DNA from: CAZUZS01 sp964624795
GTDB lineage: Bacteria; Calditrichota; Calditrichia; RBG-13-44-9
Assembly (NCBI GenBank): GCA_964624795.1
Contig: CAZUZS010000032.1
Location: 1-49,130, forward strand
Direction of reading: 5' to 3'
Length of the DNA stretch: 49,130 nt
Shown here: positions 34,266-41,504 of the stretch, piece after piece
Numbering within the stretch: the first letter of the stretch is position 1
Layout: the number at the start of each line of letters is the position of its first letter
Notes under the pieces: generated by a model
The model's input: only the letters and a program-made list of their open reading frames with translations
Told to the model about the DNA's origin: nothing
Database searches by the model: none
Made by a program: the position numbers and the translations under genes

Positions 34266-35186
34266 TTATTTTAGCCGGACACGGGGATCAACAGTTGCAT
34301 ACAGCAAATCTGCCATCAGGTTTATGAAGAGGTATAAAAAGGCAATCACCAAAATGCATCCCTGAACCAGAGGATAATCTCTCCTTAATATGGCAAGTAT
34401 GAGCAAACGACCTAAACCGGGATAAGAAAAAACCACCTCCGTGATGATAGCACCCCCAAGTAACGCCCCTAACTGCAAACCGACTATCGTAATCACCGGG
34501 ATCAGCGCATTTTTTATCGCATGGCGATAAACCACCTGGACCCGGGACAGTCCCTTGGCGAAGGCGGTCCGGATGTAATCCTGGTTCATTACCTCGATCA
34601 TGGCCGACCGAATCATGCGGGTGGTAATTGCTGCCAAACCAAAGCCCAGCGTAAAGGCGGGCAAAACGAGGTGTCTCCAATCGCCGAGTCCGGCAACAGG
34701 AAGTAACCGCAAATAAATTGCAAACAGTATGATAAGCAGCGGGCCAAGCCAGAAAACCGGCATGCTAATCCCTAATATAGATATTGTCAGCGCCAGGTAG
34801 TCCGGCCATTTTCCCTGGAACAGCGCAGAAATTATGCCCAAGGGAAACGCCAGCAGAAGAGAGAGCACCAGCGCCGATCCGGCCAGCAAAGCAGTAGCCG
34901 GCAGCCGCATAAATACCAGTGAGAGAACCGGCTCCCGGTGATAAATGGAGTTTCCCATTTCACCAGTTACTATATTTCTCCAGAAATTCAGATACTGGAT
35001 GTGCAATGGCGCGTCCAGCCCTAACTGGTGGCGCAGGGCCGCTATATCCGCCGGCTGTGCATTTTGCCCCAGCATCAGAACTACAGGATCGCCGGGGACT
35101 AAATGTATAATCAGAAAAACGGCAGTCACCACGCCAAAAAGAACCGGGATAAAGGTCAGTATTCGTCTGGTGAGATAATCACGCAT
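34266..35186 (-). CDS. ABC transporter permease, dipeptide/oligopeptide type (DppB/OppB family)
   Basis: An inner-membrane permease of the peptide/nickel importer family, 306 residues from ATG 35186. An in-frame TTG at 35201 is an alternative. It has the family N-terminus RDYLTRRILTFIPVLFGVVT with HLVPGDP. It also has about six membrane segments and the EAA loop RTAFAKGLSRVQVVYRHAIK, which contacts the ATPase. It ends DLLYATVDPRVRLK, as is typical of DppB. The partner permease (DppC), ATPases and binding protein normally encoded beside it are absent. Its downstream neighbour is the tRNA cluster and its upstream neighbour is the divergent cstA. Which substrate it moves cannot be told. Confidence 0.93.
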   Translation of the reverse strand: MRDYLTRRILTFIPVLFGVVTAVFLIIHLVPGDPVVLMLGQNAQPADIAALRHQLGLDAPLHIQYLNFWRNIVTGEMGNSIYHREPVLSLVFMRLPATALLAGSALVLSLLLAFPLGIISALFQGKWPDYLALTISILGISMPVFWLGPLLIILFAIYLRLLPVAGLGDWRHLVLPAFTLGFGLAAITTRMIRSAMIEVMNQDYIRTAFAKGLSRVQVVYRHAIKNALIPVITIVGLQLGALLGGAIITEVVFSYPGLGRLLILAILRRDYPLVQGCILVIAFLYLFINLMADLLYATVDPRVRLK

Positions 35187-35224
35187 GATCAATTCGCCCA
35201 AAAACCATTTGTAAATCTACATCC

Positions 35225-35242
35225 TGCATATAATGACATGCA
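35225..35242. repeat. Inverted repeat TGCAT-N8-ATGCA
   Basis: Short inverted repeat in the divergent intergenic region between the permease and cstA. It could be an operator for either, but 5-bp arms are close to chance. Confidence 0.25.
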
Positions 35243-35294
35243 AACTGTAATTAATTTGAGGGGAAGGTAGCATTCTGTGGCGACGAGAATAAAC

Positions 35295-35307
35295 TGCACA
35301 ATGTGCA
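35295..35307. promoter_or_regulatory. Perfect palindrome TGCACA-A-TGTGCA, candidate operator
   Basis: A perfect 6+1+6 inverted repeat about 40 bp upstream of the candidate -35 box of cstA. Position and symmetry suit a dimeric regulator. It does not match the CRP consensus. No regulator can be named. Confidence 0.35.
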
Positions 35308-35346
35308 TATTCAAGATTCGGATATTCCGGCTTCTTCATATATGCC

Positions 35347-35376
35347 TTGCTAATACATTCTCCAAAATCCTATATT
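35347..35376 (+). promoter_or_regulatory. Candidate sigma70 promoter of cstA operon
   Basis: TTGCTA at 35347-35352, an 18-bp spacer and TATATT at 35371-35376. The predicted start leaves a 5' leader of about 24 nt containing the GGGGAG ribosome binding site, so there is no room for a riboswitch. Confidence 0.5.
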
Positions 35377-35406
35377 TTGACAGCAATTTTTCGGGGAGAA
35401 TTTATA

Positions 35407-37098
35407 ATGAGTGGTCTTTTTATCCTGCTCCTTTCAATGCTTGTTTTTTTACTGGCTTACCGTATTTACGGAAAGTTTTTAACAAGAAAATTTCAGGTAG
35501 ATGCAGCAAAACAAACCCCGGCCCACGCCATGAATGATGGGATCGATTACGTTCCGGCAAAAACACCTGTGCTTCTGGGTCACCATTTTGCATCCATTGC
35601 CGGTGCTGGACCCATCGTGGGCCCCATTATCGCTGCTGCTTTCGGCTGGGTGCCGGTTTACCTGTGGATTCTGGTGGGAGCCGTGTTTATCGGCGGTGTG
35701 CACGACTTCTCATCCATAATTGCTTCGATCCGCCATCGCGGGAAATCAATCGGCAAGATCATAGAGAACCAGATCGGCATCAGTGGGAAAAAGCTGTTTT
35801 TGGTGTTTAGCTGGTCTACACTGATCCTGGTCGTTGCGGTTTTCATCAACATTGTCGCGGATACTTTTTATCGTACCCCCAGCTCGGCAACATCATCCGT
35901 CCTTTTTATTGTATTGGCTCTTCTTTTCGGACTGGCTATTTACCGGTTAAAGATGCCATTGTGGCTGGCAACCGGAATCGGCATTTTGCTGCTTTTTGCT
36001 GCCATCATTGTTGGCGATTTTTACCCGCTGCATCTCAGCAAGGCTGCCTGGCAATGGATACTTTTAGCTTACATCTTTGCGGCATCCGTAACGCCGGTCT
36101 GGATATTGCTTCAGCCAAGGGATTATTTGAATTCTTTTTTGCTTTACGCATTAATACTCGGAGGTTTCGTCGGTATCTTCTTCTTTTCGCCCCAAATTAA
36201 TATCCAGCCGGTTACGAATTTTTCGGTCGAGAACCTGGGGTTGCTCTTTCCAATTCTCTTTGTTACCGTAGCCTGCGGGGCCATAAGCGGATTTCATTCA
36301 TTGGTAGGAAGCGGGACCACGGCCAAGCAATTGGACAAAGAGACCGATGCCAAGCCCATCGGTTACGGTGGAATGCTAATAGAGGGAGTTCTGGCGGTAC
36401 TGGCGCTTATCGCGGTTGCATCCCTCACCCACAATGAATTTAATACATTTTATACTTCGAAATTTTTTGTCTCCGCATTCGCTGAAGGCATCGGCCGTTT
36501 CATCAGCAGCATTCCGCTGTTGAATATTCCGCTCACCAGCGCCCGAACGTTCACCGCCCTGGCAGTTTCCGCCTTTGCATTAACCTCCCTGGATACCGCC
36601 ACTCGCCTGGCAAGATTCGCTTTTCAGGAATTCTTTGAAACGGAGCCGAAAGAAGCCAAAGCGAAAACCAATCTCCTGGAGAACCGCTTTCTGGCTACTC
36701 TAATCACGGTAGCCTTCGGAGCTGCTCTTACATTCAGTGGCAAAAGTGACGCCATATGGCCGGTTTTCGGCAGCGCAAACCAGCTACTGGCCGCCCTTGC
36801 CCTGCTGGCTGTTACCTTATGGCTGGCCCGCCAGCAAAAGTCCTATCTTTTTACTTTAATTCCAATGATCTTTATGTTCGCAGTAACTTTGAGCGCACTG
36901 GTTGCTCTTTTTTATCTGAACTTTATAGTAAAGCAGAACTACATTTTGTCTTTCCTGGCACTTGTGCTTTTTGCACTCTCTGTGACTTTGGGAGTCCAGG
37001 CCTACCGGAAATTACGCTTCGGTTTTCGGGCGGAGCCTGTGGCTGCTAGCAGCGAAAGACAATTAAATGAATACCCAAATACCCTGACGGGAGAATAA
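35407..37098 (+). CDS. cstA: Carbon starvation protein CstA family transporter
   Basis: A multi-pass inner-membrane transporter. Characterised CstA-family members take up pyruvate and have been linked to peptide use. The protein is 563 residues from ATG 35407, with GGGGAG about 9 nt upstream; the open frame extends 20 codons further upstream from a TTG. It carries the family blocks HHFASIAGAGPIVGPIIAAA, GWVPVYLWILVGAVFIGGVH then DFSS, and SGFHSLVGSGTTAKQLDKET. About 14-16 hydrophobic segments are visible. It is shorter than E. coli CstA (about 700) and lies in the range of the compact family members. It is followed after one nucleotide by a methionine-gamma-lyase-type gene, so the two are almost surely co-translated. 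Confidence 0.93.
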   Translation: MSGLFILLLSMLVFLLAYRIYGKFLTRKFQVDAAKQTPAHAMNDGIDYVPAKTPVLLGHHFASIAGAGPIVGPIIAAAFGWVPVYLWILVGAVFIGGVHDFSSIIASIRHRGKSIGKIIENQIGISGKKLFLVFSWSTLILVVAVFINIVADTFYRTPSSATSSVLFIVLALLFGLAIYRLKMPLWLATGIGILLLFAAIIVGDFYPLHLSKAAWQWILLAYIFAASVTPVWILLQPRDYLNSFLLYALILGGFVGIFFFSPQINIQPVTNFSVENLGLLFPILFVTVACGAISGFHSLVGSGTTAKQLDKETDAKPIGYGGMLIEGVLAVLALIAVASLTHNEFNTFYTSKFFVSAFAEGIGRFISSIPLLNIPLTSARTFTALAVSAFALTSLDTATRLARFAFQEFFETEPKEAKAKTNLLENRFLATLITVAFGAALTFSGKSDAIWPVFGSANQLLAALALLAVTLWLARQQKSYLFTLIPMIFMFAVTLSALVALFYLNFIVKQNYILSFLALVLFALSVTLGVQAYRKLRFGFRAEPVAASSERQLNEYPNTLTGE

Positions 37099-37099
37099 C

Positions 37100-38293
37100 A
37101 TGAGTAAATTTGATCTTTCCAAAGCAAAATTTGCCACCTTGTGCGTCCACGGTTCCGGAGGAGTTGATCCGCAAACCGGGGCGCTTTCCATTCCAATATA
37201 CCAAAGTTCCACTTTTGCCTTTAAAAGCGCAAAACACGGGGCGGCGCTTTTTGCGGGTGAAGAAGAAGGTTATGTTTATACCCGGCTGGGAAATCCTACA
37301 CAACATGCGCTGGAAAATGAAATGGCTTTCCTGGAGGGCGGTGAGGCGGCGCTGGCTTTTTCATCGGGCATGGCCGCAATTGCGGGAATCATCATGTATC
37401 ATTGCCGTAACGGGGAAAACCTGGTTTCCAGCGACACAGTTTACGGCGGAACCCATAATCTTTACCACGAAACGCTGCCGCTTTGGGACATTCAGGCAAG
37501 GGAGGTGGATGCCACCAACCTGGAAAATATCGAGGCAAGTATCGATGAAAAAACACGGCTCATACTTGTTGAAACGCCGGCCAACCCAACGCTTTCCATA
37601 GTTGATATCCCGGGATGCGCCAAAATCGCCAGGAAACACAATATTCCACTTGTCATCGATAATACTTTCGCAACGCCGTATCTCCAGAAACCGTTGGAGA
37701 TGGGTGCGGATGTCATCATCCACAGCGCAACCAAATATATTGGCGGGCATGGCGACACCATTGCCGGACTTGTAATCGGCAAGAAAGAACTTATCGACGG
37801 ATTGCGTGCAAAGATCTTGCGGGATATTGGTGGTGTGATTAGTCCCCTGAACGCATGGCTGCTGCTGCGCGGATTGAAAACGCTTCCGGTTCGCATGGAC
37901 AGACACTGTTCCAATGCGCTGGAGGTTGCCAAATATTTGGCATTTCATCCGAAAGTAAGCTGGGTGATGTATCCCGGCCTCACTACCCATCCGCAGTACG
38001 AATTGGCAAAATCCCAGATGACCAATTTTGGGGGAATGGTTACATTTGAAGTTAAGGGCGGACGCAAAGCAGGTGAGAAGTTAATGAACAGCGTAGGACT
38101 AATTACCCTCGCGGTGAGCCTTGGCGACTGCGAATCGCTGATTGAACACCCTGCATCCATGACGCATTCCACATATAGTGCAGAGGCATTGGAAGAGGTC
38201 GGTATTACCGAGGGACTGATCCGGCTTTCCGTGGGGCTGGAAGACGCTTCCGATATTATTACCGATCTTAAGCTTGCCCTAAGCAGAATTTGA
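37100..38293 (+). CDS. PLP-dependent methionine gamma-lyase type enzyme (Cys/Met metabolism family)
   Basis: A 397-residue fold-type I PLP enzyme of the Cys/Met metabolism family. The PLP lysine is Lys212 in HSATKYIGGHGD, with Asp187 below the pyridine ring and the YTRLGNPT motif at residues 60-67. The GHGD after the lysine motif resembles methionine gamma-lyases, which turn methionine into 2-oxobutyrate, methanethiol and ammonia. The active-site Cys of well-studied methionine gamma-lyases (YGCT) is Gly117 here (YGGT), as in cystathionine gamma-lyases and synthases. The substrate is therefore uncertain. It starts one nucleotide after the cstA stop, and an intrinsic terminator follows 27 bp after its stop. 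Confidence 0.9.
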   Translation: MSKFDLSKAKFATLCVHGSGGVDPQTGALSIPIYQSSTFAFKSAKHGAALFAGEEEGYVYTRLGNPTQHALENEMAFLEGGEAALAFSSGMAAIAGIIMYHCRNGENLVSSDTVYGGTHNLYHETLPLWDIQAREVDATNLENIEASIDEKTRLILVETPANPTLSIVDIPGCAKIARKHNIPLVIDNTFATPYLQKPLEMGADVIIHSATKYIGGHGDTIAGLVIGKKELIDGLRAKILRDIGGVISPLNAWLLLRGLKTLPVRMDRHCSNALEVAKYLAFHPKVSWVMYPGLTTHPQYELAKSQMTNFGGMVTFEVKGGRKAGEKLMNSVGLITLAVSLGDCESLIEHPASMTHSTYSAEALEEVGITEGLIRLSVGLEDASDIITDLKLALSRI

Positions 38294-38624
38294 GAGAGTG
38301 TAACATTTGCAGATATGAACAGGCTGCTGCATCGCTGATGGGCAGCCTTTTTTATGCTTGAGATTCGCAATTGGAGCAAATCCATGAAACGGCAATTCCA
38401 AAAGGCAAGTTGACAATCCGTAATTGCGGAAGATTCGAATTCGGACTCCCAAACCAGTTATGCCGGGAATGCATTACCGCCAGTTTAGGCTCTATTTTCA
38501 GATTCCTCGAATACAGCGGTTCAATGGCTTAAGAACAATAAATTTCCCATCTGCCTCGCGACGGCCTGGCCACCCAAGAGGAATATGGAATGTTAAGAAA
38601 CGCCCCCGTGTTGCTCAAGCTTTT
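38294..38624. other. 331-bp intergenic region with a terminator and no gene
   Basis: Between convergent genes. It holds the terminator at 38321-38354. I see no credible ORF, RNA gene or repeat in the rest. Confidence 0.6.
38321..38354 (+). terminator. Intrinsic terminator of the cstA operon
   Basis: Stem AGGCTGC/GCAGCCT with a 14-nt loop, followed by TTTTTTAT on the plus strand, 27 bp after the stop of the PLP enzyme gene. Confidence 0.9.
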
Positions 38625-38861
38625 CTAATAATCGACCACAAGGCAGGTGGTAGTATCGATTACTCCATCCAGGCTGTGGATATCGGCAAGAATCACTTTT
38701 CCCAATTCTTTCATGTCCGTTGCCTCAATAAAAACAATTGCATCATAGGGACCAGTAACCGGGTGAACCATTTTGACACCCCGGATATCGCTCGTCGATT
38801 TTACCACGTCCTTTACTTTGTTGGGGGTTATCCTGACCAGGGCGTAAGCGCTGATACTCAT
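38625..38861 (-). CDS. Stand-alone Lrp/AsnC ligand-binding (RAM) domain protein
   Basis: A 78-residue protein that is only the Lrp/AsnC ligand-binding domain (a ferredoxin-like fold), with no DNA-binding helix-turn-helix. The start MSISAYALVRITPNKVKDVV and the pattern HPVTGPYDAIVFIEATDMKE are typical. Such proteins form ring-shaped oligomers and bind small ligands, often amino acids; some are thought to modulate full-length Lrp proteins. GGAG precedes ATG 38861, and a near-consensus promoter lies upstream. It converges on the PLP enzyme gene that acts on a sulfur amino acid, so an amino-acid ligand would make sense. That link is inference. Confidence 0.9.
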   Translation of the reverse strand: MSISAYALVRITPNKVKDVVKSTSDIRGVKMVHPVTGPYDAIVFIEATDMKELGKVILADIHSLDGVIDTTTCLVVDY

Positions 38862-38893
38862 TTTCCGTTTCTCCTCATTTTGGTATTGACAAT

Positions 38894-38922
38894 AATATAA
38901 ATCTTTCAGGAGTATTTGTCAA
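38894..38922 (-). promoter_or_regulatory. Near-consensus sigma70 promoter of the RAM protein gene
   Basis: On the minus strand, TTGACA (38922-38917), a 17-bp spacer and TATATT (38899-38894). The -35 is perfect and the -10 differs from TATAAT at one base. The expected 5' leader is about 25 nt. Confidence 0.8.
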
Positions 38923-38997
38923 CTTGCCAAGCCAGAGGAAATTCAATATTTCATGAAAAGGAATTGCGAGAAAGCCTTGGATTGGCCTTGAACTCGC

Positions 38998-39399
38998 TTA
39001 CTTTTCGATGTTAAGCCTATCCTGGGTGAATGCCTCGGGAAGAAGTTCCTCCAATTTCATGGCTTTTGTTTCGCCAGCTCCCGCAACCATAACAACTTCA
39101 ATTCCCGGTGCGTAGTCCATAAGAATCTGCCGGCATGCGCCGCATGGCGGGCAAAATCCGTCATTATCCGCCATAATATAAATTTTGGAAAACTTCCGCT
39201 CTCCCTCGGAAAGCGCTTTAAAAAGCGCCACTCTTTCCGCACAGATCGTCAGACTGTAGGAACTGCTTTCAATATTGTGCCCGGTGTAATGCTTGCCGTT
39301 CTTTGCAACAAGAACTGCGCCCACCTTGAAGTTTGAATACCTGGCCAAAGCATGATCTTTGGCATTGCGCAATTCCTCAATTATTTTTTCATCATTCAT
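38998..39399 (-). CDS. cdd: Cytidine deaminase
   Basis: Hydrolytic deamination of cytidine and deoxycytidine to the uridine forms, in pyrimidine salvage, with one zinc per subunit. The 133-residue protein is the small homotetrameric type. Zinc ligands are Cys53, Cys86 and Cys89 in ICAERVAL and PPCGACRQ, with the proton shuttle Glu55. NFKVGAVLV and GHNIESSSY form the substrate side. The gene begins only 25 nt downstream of the T-run of a strong terminator that ends the preceding outer-membrane protein gene. It therefore needs its own promoter or read-through; none is obvious in that short gap. Confidence 0.96.
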   Translation of the reverse strand: MNDEKIIEELRNAKDHALARYSNFKVGAVLVAKNGKHYTGHNIESSSYSLTICAERVALFKALSEGERKFSKIYIMADNDGFCPPCGACRQILMDYAPGIEVVMVAGAGETKAMKLEELLPEAFTQDRLNIEK

Positions 39400-39423
39400 T
39401 CCGGCTGAATCTCCGTTTTTGAA

Positions 39424-39460
39424 GAAAAAAAATCCCTCAAAGAGAGACCTTGAGGGATTT
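39424..39460 (-). terminator. Intrinsic terminator after the outer-membrane protein gene
   Basis: On the minus strand, AATCCCTCAA pairs with TTGAGGGATT around an 8-nt loop region and is followed by TTTTTTTT. It lies 23 nt after the stop at 39483. Confidence 0.93.
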
Positions 39461-39482
39461 TAAAAAGATGTAACTATATATT

Positions 39483-40619
39483 TTATTTTCCTTGCTCTTC
39501 TAACATTTGACGCAGTTCTTCCAATTCCTTTTCCGCCTGTTCCCGCTCTTTTTTCAGGCGTCTCAGCTCATCCTCGATGCTGCGGGTCCGCTGGCGTTCG
39601 CGAAGCAGGTTCTCATAGAAATCAACCTTGTTTCTCACATCCGCTTTTCCGCCCGGGGCGTTTCGCTGGGTAATCGGCATCAGTGTGAAATTAACACCCA
39701 GGTTAACCTTCCAGGAGGGATAATTCGGAAGCTGTAAACTTTGTGTCGGATCCGGTAGCAGTTTGGATGTTGTATTATCATTCGAACTCACGCGCAAATC
39801 CAAACCAAGATCAAAACTCATCCACTGTCGCGGTTTGAAGCGAATCGATGGTGTAATATATGCATAATTTTCACGGCTGTACGCCATTGAATCCGGTGCA
39901 TGGATAAAACTATTTCCCCACAGTTCAAGATTCAGATCGAACAGTTCTGTCGGATACTGAAAACCAATTCCATACTGCATTTCGGTCGCATTTCCGTCCG
40001 CCTTATATTCAAAGCCTGCTTTATTGGTATACAAAACCTTGCCGGCATCGTTGTGATTGTACCACCCCAAATTAAAGTGCAGGCTAAAACTTCGATCATG
40101 CAGATACGGGTCGTTGTAAAAAGAAAACAGCCCCATAAAGCCATATTCAAATGCACCCGCTGTATATGGTTCGAACGCATAATTATATGTTTTGCCGGTT
40201 GGGATCCGCAGGCTGGTCATAATACCATAGTTAAAGCGGTTGTTGCTCAAACCGAACGATGCGGCTTTCAGATCGATAAAGATATCTTCAGGGGAGTTAT
40301 ATTCACCACCAACGGCATTGCGATCCTGGTAGACCCGGTTCATCAATGTGCCGTCAAAGTGTTCCGCGAAACCATAGGTCAAAAGCGCGTTGCTCTGAAC
40401 GTCCCACCAGTTTACAGCAGAGAAATTGGCCGGCTTGTTTTGTCCTAAGTAATCCCCGATTTTTGAGAAGAAATTCAGGTTATAACGAAAATCGAGAGTT
40501 CCGGAGTTCAGAGTGCTGGCAGTCTGAACATGGAGTAAGCTTCGACTCCCGAAAGTACTGGCCATCGCCACAGCAGGCACGAGTAGTAAGATTAAGAAGA
40601 CTTTTTGGTATCGAGACAT
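39483..40619 (-). CDS. Predicted outer-membrane beta-barrel protein with C-terminal coiled coil
   Basis: I do not recognise a named family. The 378-residue protein has a clear signal peptide (about 1-20, cleavage after AMA). Residues about 40-325 are alternating hydrophobic, aromatic-rich strands of the kind seen in outer-membrane barrels (GTLDFRYNLNFF, FSLHFNLGWYNHND, WKVNLGVNFTLMP). Residues about 335-378 are a charged heptad-like coiled coil (RQRTRSIEDELRRLKKEREQ onwards) that ends the protein. A barrel followed by a terminal coiled coil suggests a periplasmic or surface partner-binding arm. It has a good promoter and GGAGG, and its own terminator, so it is a single-gene unit. Confidence 0.8.
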   Translation of the reverse strand: MSRYQKVFLILLLVPAVAMASTFGSRSLLHVQTASTLNSGTLDFRYNLNFFSKIGDYLGQNKPANFSAVNWWDVQSNALLTYGFAEHFDGTLMNRVYQDRNAVGGEYNSPEDIFIDLKAASFGLSNNRFNYGIMTSLRIPTGKTYNYAFEPYTAGAFEYGFMGLFSFYNDPYLHDRSFSLHFNLGWYNHNDAGKVLYTNKAGFEYKADGNATEMQYGIGFQYPTELFDLNLELWGNSFIHAPDSMAYSRENYAYITPSIRFKPRQWMSFDLGLDLRVSSNDNTTSKLLPDPTQSLQLPNYPSWKVNLGVNFTLMPITQRNAPGGKADVRNKVDFYENLLRERQRTRSIEDELRRLKKEREQAEKELEELRQMLEEQGK

Positions 40620-40650
40620 GTCGATCCTCCCGAAGATAAGTTAGATGAAA

Positions 40651-40678
40651 AGATAAGCAACAATTTAATTTTTGTCAA
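40651..40678 (-). promoter_or_regulatory. Sigma70 promoter of the outer-membrane protein gene
   Basis: On the minus strand, TTGACA (40678-40673), a 16-bp spacer and TTATCT (40656-40651). GGGAGG lies 7-8 nt before ATG 40619. The leader is about 25 nt. Confidence 0.7.
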
Positions 40679-40701
40679 CAAAAAATAACCATTTACGGCT
40701 T

Positions 40702-41196
40702 CTAACGGTAGCGGGAAGCCAATACATAAACGTTAACAATAATGGCTATATCGCGAACCAAAGATACGAAGCGGGCAAAGACATCCGAGATGCTGCCCGA
40801 TACGATTATGACATCGCCGGGTTGAAGCGGCACCAACAGGTCTTTGTTGCCGGTTTTTATGTACTCTTCTATATTAACCTTGATTACTTCCTGATTTTTG
40901 CGAATGACCCTTACATCGTTCAGGCGGGCGGTCTTCAGCGGCCCACCGGCGGATGAAAGGAGATCGATAATTCCAAATGAGCTGGGAATACTGTAAATAC
41001 CAGGCTTTTGAACATGCCCCCACAAATTAACGTTTATCAGCAAAACATCGTTGGAACCCAAAATGTATTGTGCCGGTCTGTCGCCAAACTGAAGTTGCTG
41101 CTGCGAACGATAATCCTGGGAATAACCTAAAGAGATCATTAAAAATATGCCATATAAAAATATATTAAAGATCAACATCCTCATTTTCAAAACCAT
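40702..41196 (-). CDS. Single-domain SLBB protein (polysaccharide-export-like)
   Basis: 164 residues from ATG 41196; a later ATG (41184) and an upstream TTG (41223) are alternatives. An N-terminal signal segment (MRMLIFNIFLYGIFLMISLG) is followed by an SLBB beta-grasp domain: INVNLWGHVQKPGIYSIPSS, then GIIDLLSSAGG and VPLQPGDVIIVSGS. The C-terminus is a membrane helix (ARFVSLVRDIAIIVNVYVLA). The layout resembles the end of Wza-type export proteins, but the Poly_export domain is missing. It may be a small partner of an exopolysaccharide system encoded elsewhere, or a remnant. No glycan gene lies beside it. Confidence 0.8.
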   Translation of the reverse strand: MVLKMRMLIFNIFLYGIFLMISLGYSQDYRSQQQLQFGDRPAQYILGSNDVLLINVNLWGHVQKPGIYSIPSSFGIIDLLSSAGGPLKTARLNDVRVIRKNQEVIKVNIEEYIKTGNKDLLVPLQPGDVIIVSGSISDVFARFVSLVRDIAIIVNVYVLASRYR

Positions 41197-41215
41197 CTTC
41201 GTGTAACCATCACCT

Positions 41216-41326
41216 TTAGCCAACCCGATTCTGTTCCCTGACGCGCATCAGCTCCTGTCTGTATAAATTCCCTAACGACACTTCCTTGTTGTTAAAGGCG
41301 TAGCGAGAAAGATATTTGCCATCCAT
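41216..41326 (-). pseudogene. Short ORF or remnant of a C-terminus upstream of the SLBB gene
   Basis: A 36-codon frame (MDGKYLSRYAFNNKEVSLGN onwards) ends just before the SLBB gene. Its composition looks protein-like, and the frame stays open a further 9 codons upstream without a standard start. It could be the tail of a decayed gene or chance. I recognise no family. Confidence 0.25.
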
Positions 41327-41504
41327 CCCAATCTTATTGAGGTGTATAATCGGTTCTTAAAATAAATAGTTTAGAAATTTAATGAAAAAATATATTCTTA
41401 CACCATCAATGACATAATATAATACTTTCTTCTCAAATAAAAAACAGCTCGATTAATTTTCGTCATTCCTGACCAAATGCTGCGTTCAGCAAGAAAGGTT
41501 TCAT
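41224..41504. other. AT-rich intergenic region
   Basis: About 280 bp between the Fn3 lipoprotein gene and the SLBB gene. Apart from the short ORF at 41216-41326, I see no gene, tRNA, strong terminator or clear promoter. Confidence 0.5.

Noticed and set aside
35371..35379. Bacteroidota-type -7 promoter box (TAnnTTTG) before cstA
   Set aside because: TATATTTTG is one base off the spacing of that motif, while sigma70-type boxes explain this and other starts in the window better.
35377..35406. Riboswitch or attenuator in front of cstA
   Set aside because: The leader predicted from the promoter is only about 24 nt, too short for either.
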